Source: Rahnella bonaserana (lineage in GTDB: Bacteria; Pseudomonadota; Gammaproteobacteria; Enterobacterales; Enterobacteriaceae). Taken from it: DNA of 64,000 nucleotides. The stretch spans positions 1 through 64,000 of the forward strand of contig NZ_JAFMOW010000059.1 of the NCBI RefSeq assembly GCF_019049675.1. Direction: 5' to 3'. Below the pieces are notes generated by a model that was not told the DNA's origin, ran no database searches, and was given only the letters and a program-made list of their open reading frames with translations. The position numbers and the translations under genes were made by a program. Numbering within the stretch: position 1 is the first letter of the stretch; the number at the start of each line of letters is the position of its first letter. Of the stretch, positions 54,667-63,070 are shown piece after piece.

Positions 54667-56100
54667 TTATCCTTTAATTTCTTCCGCCACCAGCGCCGCC
54701 AGAATTGAGACAGCGCGCGCGGTGTGCGGCCCCCATTCGAATGACGTATTCAGACGCAGACAGTGACGGAATCTTTCATCGGCCGAAAACATGGTGCCGG
54801 GCGCGACGCTGACGCCTTGTGCCAGCGCGCGCTGATAGACCCGCGCCGCATCCACGTTATCGCCCAAATCCAGCCACAGGAAATATCCTCCCGCAGGTTG
54901 CGAGACTGAAACCTGCGGCGGGAACTCCCGGATAATTGCGTGGCGCATCGCCAGCTGACGTTGTTCGAGCTGACGCCGTAAACGCCGCAAATGCGTGTCG
55001 TAACCGCCCTGCTGCGCGCTTTGCAAATAATCCGCTAATGCCAGCTGAACCGGTACGCTGGCCGATAATGTGCTCATCAGTTGCAGACGCTGGATACGTT
55101 CAGCATAAGCACCCGCCGCCACCCAGCCGACACGAAATCCCGGCGCCAGGCATTTTGAAAAAGATGAACAGTGCAGAATTTCCCTGCGGTAATCTGACGC
55201 TTTAAGCGGCACCGTCCGTTCGCTGCCGAAATACAGTTCGCTGTACACATCGTCCTCAATCAGTGCCACGCTGTGCGCCTGCAAAATTCCCACCAGCCGT
55301 GCCTTGTTTTCCGGTGGCAGGCTGCATCCGAGCGGGTTCTGAAAATTCGACATCAGCCAGCACGCTTTAATCGGATAGATTTCCAGCGCCTTTTCCAGTG
55401 CATCAGGATCCATGCCGTAACGCACATCTGTCGGAATGGCGACGGCTTTTAATTTGCGGCGCTCAATGGCCTGCAATACGCCGTAAAAAGCGGGCGATTC
55501 GATCGCCACCCAGTCACCCGGCTCTGTCACTACCTGCAAACTTAATCCGAGCGATTCCATCGCACCTGACGTAATCACAATTTCATCGGGTGCAACTTCA
55601 ATACCGTTTTGTGCGTAGCGCTGCGCAATACTTCGGCGCAGCTCTTCATTACCTGGCGGCAGATTTGCAATGGCGCTGTGTGGTGACATGCGGCGCACAG
55701 CGCTGGCCAGTGAGCGCGCCAGCCGTGGTTGCGGAAAAAGCGTCGGATCAGGAAACGCAGAACCGAGCGGCACCACGGCAGGATCTTGCCCGGCTTTGAG
55801 GATATCGAAAATGGCGTCGTTAACATCCACCTGTTCGGCGGCGTGCAGGCGTTCATCAGGCGAATGACGTACCGGGCGATGTGTTGCAGCCGCCACGTAA
55901 TAACCGGATTGCGGGCGGGAAACAATTACGCCCTGACTTTCCAGCAACTGATAAGCCTGCAATACCGTCATCAGACTCAGGCCGGACTGTTTGCAGGTAT
56001 CGCGCAACGAAGGCAAACGGTCGCCCGGCAGCCAGACCTGCGTATCGATTTGTCTGCGTAATGTACGCGCGAGCGTTTCATAACGGGATTCGGCCATCAT
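54667..56100 (-). CDS. MocR-type regulator (GntR HTH fused to aminotransferase), YdcR-like
   Basis: The 477-residue protein begins with a GntR winged helix (about 1-75, ARTLRRQIDTQVWLPGDRLPSLRDTCKQSGLSLMTVLQAYQLLESQG split across its helices), joined by a linker to a fold-type I aminotransferase domain (about 110-470) with the PLP Lys in CSSFSKCLAPGFRVGW and Asp in LIEDDVYSELYF. Such proteins sense PLP or amino-acid derivatives. It converges on the SIS gene with a 9-nt gap and is divergent from a candidate small ORF and spy-like gene. Its target is unknown. Confidence 0.92.
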   Translation of the reverse strand: MMAESRYETLARTLRRQIDTQVWLPGDRLPSLRDTCKQSGLSLMTVLQAYQLLESQGVIVSRPQSGYYVAAATHRPVRHSPDERLHAAEQVDVNDAIFDILKAGQDPAVVPLGSAFPDPTLFPQPRLARSLASAVRRMSPHSAIANLPPGNEELRRSIAQRYAQNGIEVAPDEIVITSGAMESLGLSLQVVTEPGDWVAIESPAFYGVLQAIERRKLKAVAIPTDVRYGMDPDALEKALEIYPIKACWLMSNFQNPLGCSLPPENKARLVGILQAHSVALIEDDVYSELYFGSERTVPLKASDYRREILHCSSFSKCLAPGFRVGWVAAGAYAERIQRLQLMSTLSASVPVQLALADYLQSAQQGGYDTHLRRLRRQLEQRQLAMRHAIIREFPPQVSVSQPAGGYFLWLDLGDNVDAARVYQRALAQGVSVAPGTMFSADERFRHCLRLNTSFEWGPHTARAVSILAALVAEEIKG

Positions 56101-56465
56101 TCATCTGCACTGTTATAGGAAGTGTTAATCAAATGATAACTATTATGCCTGCTTTTAGCGTTGAACAGCGACGTAAACTGCTCATCAACAGCAATCAATG
56201 TTTACCAGAGAGGTCTGGCGGCGAAACATTCGCCATGTTAATGTGTGAAAACACCGCATTACTCAGATTTATCTGACCTCCCGTTCATGCCTGTTCGCGC
56301 AACCTTACGCTTTCTAAACATTTTCTCCACGATTGCCGGATAAATGACATTTTGGCTTTCACTCTTTTACATCTTCCTCGCATTACTATTCATTGGAATG
56401 AGTAGACTTGTTTACGTCGAAACAAAACGGGCGACGTGCCTGAATATTCAATGAGGAATTTAATT
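56101..56465. other. Intergenic region mocR-like / spy-like
   Basis: This 365-bp region holds the mocR-like promoter area, one 47-codon candidate ORF (56133-56276) and the spy-like leader. No clear Cpx or Bae box stands out by eye. Confidence 0.5.
56133..56276 (+). CDS. Possible 47-residue ORF
   Basis: The ATG at 56133 has AGGAAG 9 nt upstream. The product is polar with two Cys (NSNQCLPER, LMCENTALL) and no membrane segment. There is no family match known to me, and it may be chance. Confidence 0.25.
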   Translation: MITIMPAFSVEQRRKLLINSNQCLPERSGGETFAMLMCENTALLRFI

Positions 56466-56975
56466 ATGCGTAAACTTACCGCAATGATTGTGGCTTCAAC
56501 TCTGGCTCTGAGCTCTGCTTCTTTCGCGTTTGCTGCTGAGACGACCGCTGCTCCTGCAGCTGATGCCACCACCGCGCCACACGGCAAAATGATGCACCCT
56601 AAAGGCCCGCATCATATGAACCCGTTTGCCGGTCTGAACCTGACTGAGCAGCAGAAAACTCAGATGAAAGAGATCATGAAAGACAGCGGCGCGCGTCCTG
56701 ACCGCGCAGCAATGAAAGCACAGATGGATCAGATGCACAGCCTGGTGGCATCCGACAGCTTCGATGAATCAAAAGTGAAATCGCAGATTGATACCATCAC
56801 CAAGGCGCAGTCCGACCGTATGCTGGAACGCGCACGTGCTGAGAACAAAATGTATAACCTGCTGACGCCAGAGCAGAAAAAACAGTTCAACGAGAACTAC
56901 CAGAAACGCGCTGCCAAAATGGAGCAGATGCGTGACCACAAACCAGGTGAAGCAAAACCTGCTGCCGCTGAATAA
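56466..56975 (+). CDS. spy: Spy/CpxP-family periplasmic chaperone
   Basis: The 169-residue precursor has a signal peptide cleaved after FAFA near residue 24 and an all-helical mature part with the two LTxxQ motifs of the family (LNLTEQQKTQ and LLTPEQKKQF). Spy is an ATP-independent chaperone that forms a cradle-shaped dimer in the periplasm. An Ala/Pro-rich linker follows the signal and a Lys/Ala/Pro-rich tail ends it. TGAGGA precedes the ATG at 56466. Confidence 0.87.
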   Translation: MRKLTAMIVASTLALSSASFAFAAETTAAPAADATTAPHGKMMHPKGPHHMNPFAGLNLTEQQKTQMKEIMKDSGARPDRAAMKAQMDQMHSLVASDSFDESKVKSQIDTITKAQSDRMLERARAENKMYNLLTPEQKKQFNENYQKRAAKMEQMRDHKPGEAKPAAAE

Positions 56976-56995
56976 TCGCGTCTGATAACCTGCAT

Positions 56996-57025
56996 AACCG
57001 GCCCCTCTCGGGCCGGTTTTTTTTT
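56996..57025 (+). terminator. Terminator of spy-like gene
   Basis: AACCGGCCC-CTCTC-GGGCCGGTT, a 9-bp stem followed by a run of T. Confidence 0.92.
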
Positions 57026-57123
57026 GCATTCTTGCTTCTGCGCCACAACTCTAATGTCATCCGACCAGTCTTCTCTGCTGAAAGCGTCAACCCCATCACA
57101 ATTTCATCTTTAAGTTCAAACTT

Positions 57124-57154
57124 TTCCGTTTAGAAACACTATTTTTAAACGGAA
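57124..57154. repeat. Inverted repeat upstream of the CstA-family gene
   Basis: TTCCGTTTA and TAAACGGAA are separated by 13 nt. TTTTC follows on the plus strand. It is 111 bp before the start codon and could be an operator or a weak terminator. Confidence 0.4.
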
Positions 57155-57265
57155 TTTTCACAATATTGCAACCTGATACCGATCTACGCATCGTACCTCT
57201 ACATCACACTCTATGCATAAAAAGTGGCCTGCCTGAGCAGGACCATTCTTAAGGAGTTGTACATC

Positions 57266-59332
57266 ATGAAAAGCGTCAAGTCCGGGATTACCTGGCTGGT
57301 GGTGGCGTTAATCGGGGCTTTTGCCTTCGGAATGCTGGCCCTGAGCCGTGGCGAACACGTCAACGCGCTGTGGCTGGTGGTCGCCGCTATTGCCTGTTAC
57401 AGCATTGCCTACCGTTTTTACAGCCTGTTTATCGCTGAAAAAGTCTTTGAACTTGATGACAAACGTATGACGCCGGCCGAGCGCCACAACGACGGGCTGG
57501 ATTACGTACCGACCAACAAATGGGTATTGTTCGGCCACCACTTTGCTGCCATCGCAGGAGCCGGTCCGCTGGTCGGCCCGATCCTTGCCGCGCAAATGGG
57601 CTTCCTGCCGGGCACTATCTGGATTTTAGTGGGCGTGATGCTGGCCGGTGCGGTGCAGGACTTCCTGATCCTGTTCATATCCACCCGCCGCGACGGGCGT
57701 TCATTAGGTGAAATGGCTAAACAGGAACTGGGCGATTTTGCCGGCGTGATCACTATGCTCGGCGCACTGGGCGTGATGATCATCATTCTTTCCGCGCTGG
57801 CGCTGGTGGTGGTCAAGGCACTCGCCGACAGTCCGTGGGGTCTGTTCACCATCGCCGCCACTATTCCCATCGCCCTGTTCATGGGCATCTACATGCGTTT
57901 TCTGCGTCCGGGAAAAATCGCTGAAGTGTCAGTGATTGGTTTCGTGCTGATGATGCTGGCGATTGTGTACGGCGGTAACGTGGCGGCAGATCCTTACTGG
58001 GGACCGTTCTTCACCCTGCACGGCACCACGCTGACCTGGGTTCTGGTGATTTACGGCTTTATTGCTTCGGTATTGCCGGTGTGGCTGCTGCTGGCACCGC
58101 GTGATTATCTCTCGACGTTTCTGAAAATCGGCGTGATTGCCGGTCTGGCGGTCGGTATCGTCTTCGCTATGCCGGAAATGAAAATGCCCGCCGTCTCACG
58201 CTTTATCGACGGCAGCGGTCCGGTGTTCTCCGGCAGCCTGTTCCCGTTCCTGTTTATCACCATTGCCTGCGGGTCGATTTCCGGTTTCCACGCGCTGGTT
58301 TCCAGCGGTACCACGCCAAAGCTGATTGAACGCGAAAGCCATATCCGTTTTATCGGCTACGGCGCGATGCTGATGGAATCGTTCGTGGCGATCATGGCGC
58401 TGATTTGTGCGTCGGTTATCGATCCGGGCGTATATTTTGCGATGAACTCACCGGCGGCGCTGATTGGCACCACGGTGGAAAGTGCTTCGCAGGTGATTAA
58501 TGGCTGGGGCTTTGTCATTACGCCGGACGTTCTGACGCAAATCGCCAAAGACGTCGGCGAGCAATCCATTCTTTCCCGTGCCGGTGGCGCACCGACGTTT
58601 GCGGTGGGTATGGCGCACATCATCACTGACGTGTTTAACAGCCGCGCGATGATGGCCTTCTGGTATCACTTCGCCATCCTGTTTGAAGCCTTATTTATCC
58701 TGACTGCCGTCGATGCCGGTACCCGCGCCTGCCGGTTTATGGTGCAGGATCTGGTGGGCGTCGCCGTTCCGTCGCTGGCGAATAACCGCTCATGGATTGG
58801 CACGTTTGCCGGTACCACCGTTGCAGTCGCTGGCTGGGGTTTCTTCGTTTATCAGGGTGTAGTCGATCCATTAGGCGGCATCAATACGCTGTGGCCGCTG
58901 TTCGGTATTGGCAACCAGATGCTGGCTTCAATGGCGCTGATTCTGGGTACTGTTGTGCTGTTCAAAATGAAGAAACAGCGTTACGCGTGGGTGACGATTT
59001 TGCCGACCATCTGGCTGTTTATCACCTCAATGACCGCAGGCTGGCAGAAGATTTTTCACGAAAAACCGTCGATTGGTTTCCTGGCCCAGGCGAAGAAATT
59101 CAACGCAGGCATCGACAGTGGTGAAATCATCAAACCGGCGAAAACGCTGGCGGATATGCACACCATCGTACTGAACAATCAGATCAACGCTATTCTGTGC
59201 GGCTTCTTCATGCTGGTGGCGGTGACCATGCTGATTTCCGCCTTCTTTGTTATCCGTCGTGCGCTGAAATCTGCTACGCCAACCGTGCATGAAACTGCCG
59301 TCGTCAACCGTCGCGAGGCCCGCCATGTCTGA
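57266..59332 (+). CDS. CstA/BtsT-family carbon starvation transporter
   Basis: The 688-residue inner-membrane protein has about 16-18 hydrophobic segments and the family core: LDYVPTNKWVLFGHHFAAIAGAGPLVGP in pieces from about 76, QDFLILFISTRRDGRSLGE, PVWLLLAPRDYLSTFLKIG and FHALVSSGTTPKL. Family members take up pyruvate (BtsT, CstA) or peptides. The sequence is intermediate between E. coli CstA and BtsT by eye, so no symbol is given. TTAAGGAG precedes the ATG at 57266. It overlaps the DUF466 gene. Confidence 0.93.
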   Translation: MKSVKSGITWLVVALIGAFAFGMLALSRGEHVNALWLVVAAIACYSIAYRFYSLFIAEKVFELDDKRMTPAERHNDGLDYVPTNKWVLFGHHFAAIAGAGPLVGPILAAQMGFLPGTIWILVGVMLAGAVQDFLILFISTRRDGRSLGEMAKQELGDFAGVITMLGALGVMIIILSALALVVVKALADSPWGLFTIAATIPIALFMGIYMRFLRPGKIAEVSVIGFVLMMLAIVYGGNVAADPYWGPFFTLHGTTLTWVLVIYGFIASVLPVWLLLAPRDYLSTFLKIGVIAGLAVGIVFAMPEMKMPAVSRFIDGSGPVFSGSLFPFLFITIACGSISGFHALVSSGTTPKLIERESHIRFIGYGAMLMESFVAIMALICASVIDPGVYFAMNSPAALIGTTVESASQVINGWGFVITPDVLTQIAKDVGEQSILSRAGGAPTFAVGMAHIITDVFNSRAMMAFWYHFAILFEALFILTAVDAGTRACRFMVQDLVGVAVPSLANNRSWIGTFAGTTVAVAGWGFFVYQGVVDPLGGINTLWPLFGIGNQMLASMALILGTVVLFKMKKQRYAWVTILPTIWLFITSMTAGWQKIFHEKPSIGFLAQAKKFNAGIDSGEIIKPAKTLADMHTIVLNNQINAILCGFFMLVAVTMLISAFFVIRRALKSATPTVHETAVVNRREARHV

Positions 59333-59630
59333 ATCACGTGCATTATTTAAGACACCACGCTTAGCGACATTTCAGGTGACGCGCTGTCAGCCGTTATTTG
59401 TACCGCAGGCGAAACCGCATAACGTGGCCGAGTGGCTGAAACTGGCCATGAAGCGCACCGCGCAGAGCTTCCGGCTGATGGTCGGCGTGCAGGATTATCA
59501 AAATTATGTCCGGCATATGCAGGTGCGACATCCTGACAGCACGCCGATGACGGAGCGGGAATTCCACCGCCGTTGTCTGGAGGCGAGATTCCCGAGCGAA
59601 GGCGGGAAAATGGGCAAATGCCCTTGCTGA
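59325..59630 (+). CDS. DUF466 (YbdD/YjiX) small protein
   Basis: The 101-residue protein ends with the DUF466 pattern LMVGVQDYQNYVRHMQVRHPD, MTEREFHRRCLEARF and a terminal KCPC. E. coli YbdD and YjiX are about 65-67 residues and lie after cstA and btsT. This one has about 30 extra N-terminal residues. Its ATG overlaps the CstA-family stop by 8 nt, so the two proteins are likely partners. Confidence 0.88.
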   Translation: MSESRALFKTPRLATFQVTRCQPLFVPQAKPHNVAEWLKLAMKRTAQSFRLMVGVQDYQNYVRHMQVRHPDSTPMTEREFHRRCLEARFPSEGGKMGKCPC

Positions 59631-59671
59631 AAATGAATGGCTCCCTCTGAAAAGAGGGAGCCATATTGGGT

Positions 59672-60244
59672 TCAGGAGCGCGGTAAACGGTACAGACAAT
59701 GTTCCCGCAACCAGTGCCCTTCTTCCAGCGCCGGATGCATGAAGTTCTCTCCGGGATCACATATCATGCCGAGCTTCTTCATCACTGCCTGAGAACGTAC
59801 ATTCGGCAGCGCCGTAAATGCCACAATTTCGCTTAGCCCAAGATGGGTAAACCCGGCATCCAGCGCGGCGCGGGCTGCTTCGGTGCAATAACCTTTTCCC
59901 CAGGCATCCACTTTCAAACGCCAGGCAATTTCGACGCAAGGTACAAAAGGCAGATCGTATCCCGGCGTATGTAAGCCGACAAAACCAATAAATTCTCCCG
60001 TCTCACGCAACTCAACGGCCCATATTCCCCAGCCACGCTCATTGATCAAATTCTGACAGCGCATCAGCATTTCGTCACTTTTCTCACGGGTCATGGTGGC
60101 GGGGAAAAACTCCATGACCTGCGGGTCTGCATTCATTGCAGCAAATGGATCAGCATCGCTGTCCTGCCACTGACGCAGGATCAGGCGAGGTGTGGTGACA
60201 GCCAGCGGCGGAACAGCCACAGGAACAGTAAAAGCTTCCATCAA
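59672..60244 (-). CDS. GNAT-family N-acetyltransferase (RimJ/RimL type)
   Basis: The 190-residue protein has the RimJ/RimL pattern: TPRLILRQWQDSDADPFAAM, GFVGLHTPG, the acetyl-CoA loop region VDAWGKGYCTEAARAALD and a late NVRSQAVMKKLGM motif typical of the family. Substrate unknown. It is divergent from the DapF-like gene with a 158-bp spacer. Confidence 0.9.
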   Translation of the reverse strand: MMEAFTVPVAVPPLAVTTPRLILRQWQDSDADPFAAMNADPQVMEFFPATMTREKSDEMLMRCQNLINERGWGIWAVELRETGEFIGFVGLHTPGYDLPFVPCVEIAWRLKVDAWGKGYCTEAARAALDAGFTHLGLSEIVAFTALPNVRSQAVMKKLGMICDPGENFMHPALEEGHWLREHCLYRLPRS

Positions 60245-60402
60245 TAACTCCTTGTTTATGGCGGGATCTCAGGGACATCCGCTGAGCATCTTTGTACTGA
60301 TTATTTTGAATTTACGTGGCGCTATTGAAACAGGCAAGATTTCCTATTAAAGCTATTCACATCAATTATGTGTGAGCAGGAATTGCCAAAGGAAGAACTA
60401 AC

Positions 60403-61242
60403 ATGATTTTTCACCGCTATCACGGGCTGGGTAATGATTATCTGGTCTGCCATCACAGCGTAGCCGCCCTGCTCAGTAATGAGCAAATTCAGCGACTCTG
60501 CGACCGTCATTACGGTATCGGGTCCGACGGTTTGCTGATTGACCATGACGACGCTGATATTTCTTCCCTGCGCATCATCAATCCCGACGGTTCAGAGGCC
60601 GAGAAAAGCGGCAACGGCCTGCGGATTTACGCCCGCTATCTGTTTGATATTGGCCGCGTGAAGCATGAACCGTTTCTGGTGAATACCCCCGGCGGGCAGG
60701 TGCGTTGCGAAGTCACCGAAGGTGCGCATCAGGTGATTGTCGATATGGGGCAGGCAAAATTTTCTCCGGCGGCTTTACCGGCAACCGTTGAAGGTAATGA
60801 AGCCCTTGCCTTGCCACTGCTCGCGGGCGGACATAACCTCAGTGCGACGCTGGTGTCGATGGGCAATCCGCACTGCGTGATCCGCGTGGATAAACTGGAT
60901 TTAGAACAGGTGAAACAACTGGGTTCTGAAATCGAAACACTGGCGATTTTCCCGAAACGTACCAACGTGCAGTTCGCGCAGGTGCTGGACAGAAACAACA
61001 TCACGATCGGCATCTGGGAGCGCGGCGCGGGTTATACGCTGGCCTCCGGCAGCAGCAGTTGTGCGGCCGCCAGCGCGATGCGCAAACTGGGGCTGGTGGA
61101 TGAAAATGTCACGGTACATATGCCGGGCGGAAAACTGGCCATCAGCTTCAGCGGCGATTTTCAGGTCAACATGCGCGGGCCGGTGCAGAAAATTGCCACA
61201 ATTACCCTCGATAACGACTGTTTCTGGGATATGACGACGTAG
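60403..61242 (+). CDS. Diaminopimelate epimerase-like protein with both catalytic Cys replaced by Ser
   Basis: The 279-residue protein has the two-domain DapF fold: FHRYHGLGNDYLV (3-15), GSDGLL, INPDGSEAEKSGNGLRIYARYL (59-80), VSMGNPHCVIRVD and WERGAGYTLASGSSSCAAASA (205-225). In DapF the catalytic cysteines are in QCGNG (Cys73) and ACGSG (Cys217). Here both are serine, Ser69 (codon AGC) and Ser215 (codon TCC). The rest of the binding site is kept, so it is not a decayed gene. It should not be the normal DapF; the true dapF lies elsewhere. Activity is unknown. Confidence 0.9.
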   Translation: MIFHRYHGLGNDYLVCHHSVAALLSNEQIQRLCDRHYGIGSDGLLIDHDDADISSLRIINPDGSEAEKSGNGLRIYARYLFDIGRVKHEPFLVNTPGGQVRCEVTEGAHQVIVDMGQAKFSPAALPATVEGNEALALPLLAGGHNLSATLVSMGNPHCVIRVDKLDLEQVKQLGSEIETLAIFPKRTNVQFAQVLDRNNITIGIWERGAGYTLASGSSSCAAASAMRKLGLVDENVTVHMPGGKLAISFSGDFQVNMRGPVQKIATITLDNDCFWDMTT

Positions 61243-61565
61243 TTCAGTCGCCTTCTGTAGGCTTCGTCTCCTTCTCTTCTGACGTCCTCTTTTGATTGCG
61301 GCAGTCCGACTGCCGCAATTTTAAACACCTCATCATAAATAAAACTCATACCTGCATAATGATTTTATGGCAGACAGCGCGCTTTACAGCCCCTAAGTTG
61401 GTTATCAGGAAGCACAACAATGAATAACCAACTCATTGTTTAATAAAAAAAATAATCTTAATAAAAACCCATCATGACCGGTCTTCGTGCTAAGCCGGTT
61501 AGTGAAATTTTGTCCAAAGTTTTAATCCGATCACATATTAATAAAAAAAACAGAGAGCGTACCCT
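61243..61565. other. Intergenic region dapF-like / gallate transporter
   Basis: The 323-bp AT-rich region holds the dapF-like terminator and the leader of the gallate genes. I see no further gene and no clear operator. Confidence 0.5.
61296..61324 (+). terminator. Terminator of the dapF-like gene
   Basis: TTGCGGCAGT-CCG-ACTGCCGCAA is a perfect 10-bp stem followed by TTTTAAA. Confidence 0.78.
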
Positions 61566-62945
61566 ATGAGCAACAACACCATCGTGGACGTGAAAACGTG
61601 GATAGACGAGCGCCCGATATCGAAATATCAATGGGTGGTTTTATCCCTGTGTTTCATCATCATCATGTTCGACGGTTATGACGCCGCGGTGATGGGCTTT
61701 ATCGCCCCGGCGCTGATCGAAGACTGGGGCATCAGCCGCACTGAAATGGGGCCGATCCTGGGTGCTGCTATGTTTGGCGTGGCTATCGGTGCACTGATTG
61801 CCGGACCGAACGCGGATCGCTTCGGTCGCAAACGGGTGCTGATGTGGTCGATTTTCTGCTTCGCGCTGTTCAGCCTGCTGAGCACCTTTGCCCGCACGCC
61901 GATGGAAATGGCGATCCTGCGTTTTCTCACCGGCCTCGGTTTAGGCGCGGTGATGCCCAATACCGTGACGCTGGTGTCGGAATACATGCCCGAACGCCGC
62001 CGCAGCCTGATGATCACCGTGATGTACAGCGGCTTTAACGTCGGTTCCGGCGCGGGCGGTTTTGTCGCCGCGGGTTTACTGCCGCACTACGGCTGGAAGT
62101 CGGTCATTTTCGCGGGCGGGATTGTGCCCTTGCTGATGCTGCCTTTGCTGCTGTGGATCCTGCCGGAATCGGCGATGTACATGGTGGTGCGTAAAGTGGC
62201 GAAGGAAAAAATCGCCAAAGTACTGACCCGCGCCGGTGGCGTATTCAGCGAAGGCACCCGGTTCGTGCTGAAAGCGCCGGTGATCCAGAAAAAAGCCAAG
62301 GTCTTCCAGCTGTTCACTAACGGTTATGCCAAAGGCACGATTGTCCTGTGGGTCACTTATTTCATGGGACTGTTCGTGATTTATCTGCTCAACGGCTGGC
62401 TGCCAACCATTATGCGTAACGGCGGATTCTCGCTGGAACGTGCAGCTATCGTCGCCGGTTTGTTCCAGTTAGGCGGCACTTTCGGCGGCCTGATGGTCGG
62501 CGGGCTGATGGACAAATTCATCGCCAAACGGGTCATTGCCGGTTTCTACATGATGGGCGTGGTCAGCCTGCTGTCGCAGGGTATCGGCAACTTCGGCCCG
62601 GATATTCTTGCCCTGCTGGTGTTCATCAGCGGCGTTTGTATTAACGGCGCACAGACCGGTTTGCAGGCATTTTCTCCGGCTTTCTATCCGACGGAAATGC
62701 GTGCCACCGGCGTCTGCTGGATGCACGGTATCGGACGCAGCGGCGCCATTATCAGCTCGTCCATGGGCGGCGTCCTGCTGGGCGTTTTCTCCGGCCAAAA
62801 CATGATCTTTATTATTCTGGCGCTGCCTGCATTGCTGGCGGGACTGAGCATTCTTTTACACCGTGCGGCGCACCCGGCCGAGATGATCAAAGGCGTTGAT
62901 ATTACTGACATCCCGGAGTTGTCGCGCACCATGAATATCCGCTAG
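61566..62945 (+). CDS. MFS aromatic acid:H+ symporter, probable gallate transporter
   Basis: The 459-residue AAHS-family transporter has 12 hydrophobic segments, the family motif FDGYDAAVMGFIAPAL in helix 1 (PcaK-type Asp), motif A GPNADRFGRKRVLM, and motif YPTEMRATGVCWMHGIGRSGA in the second half. The adjacent downstream gene encodes gallate dioxygenase, so gallate is the likely substrate; protocatechuate or another hydroxybenzoate is possible. It is separated from the next gene by 125 bp. Confidence 0.9.
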   Translation: MSNNTIVDVKTWIDERPISKYQWVVLSLCFIIIMFDGYDAAVMGFIAPALIEDWGISRTEMGPILGAAMFGVAIGALIAGPNADRFGRKRVLMWSIFCFALFSLLSTFARTPMEMAILRFLTGLGLGAVMPNTVTLVSEYMPERRRSLMITVMYSGFNVGSGAGGFVAAGLLPHYGWKSVIFAGGIVPLLMLPLLLWILPESAMYMVVRKVAKEKIAKVLTRAGGVFSEGTRFVLKAPVIQKKAKVFQLFTNGYAKGTIVLWVTYFMGLFVIYLLNGWLPTIMRNGGFSLERAAIVAGLFQLGGTFGGLMVGGLMDKFIAKRVIAGFYMMGVVSLLSQGIGNFGPDILALLVFISGVCINGAQTGLQAFSPAFYPTEMRATGVCWMHGIGRSGAIISSSMGGVLLGVFSGQNMIFIILALPALLAGLSILLHRAAHPAEMIKGVDITDIPELSRTMNIR

Positions 62946-63023
62946 TCTCTGGATTAGCCACCTTATAATTAGAAACCTATTAAGCAACATATTCATCAAG
63001 ATATTCATCAACATAAATAAAAC

Positions 63024-63039
63024 GCGACGCTGGTGTCGC
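63024..63039 (+). repeat. Small hairpin before the gallate dioxygenase gene
   Basis: GCGAC-GCTGGT-GTCGC, preceded by a tandem ATATTCATCAA pair at 62989-63011. It may modulate expression of the second gene. Confidence 0.35.
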
Positions 63040-63070
63040 AGTGACCCTACAAAAGTATTGAGGATTTAAG

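Noticed and set aside
57124-57154. Dyad before the CstA-family gene as a CRP site
   Set aside because: It has no TGTGA/TCACA half sites; it is only recorded as an inverted repeat.
60403-61242. DapF-like gene as a decayed dapF
   Set aside because: Full length, intact frame and conserved substrate loops; both changes are at exactly the catalytic positions, which suggests a functional shift rather than random decay.
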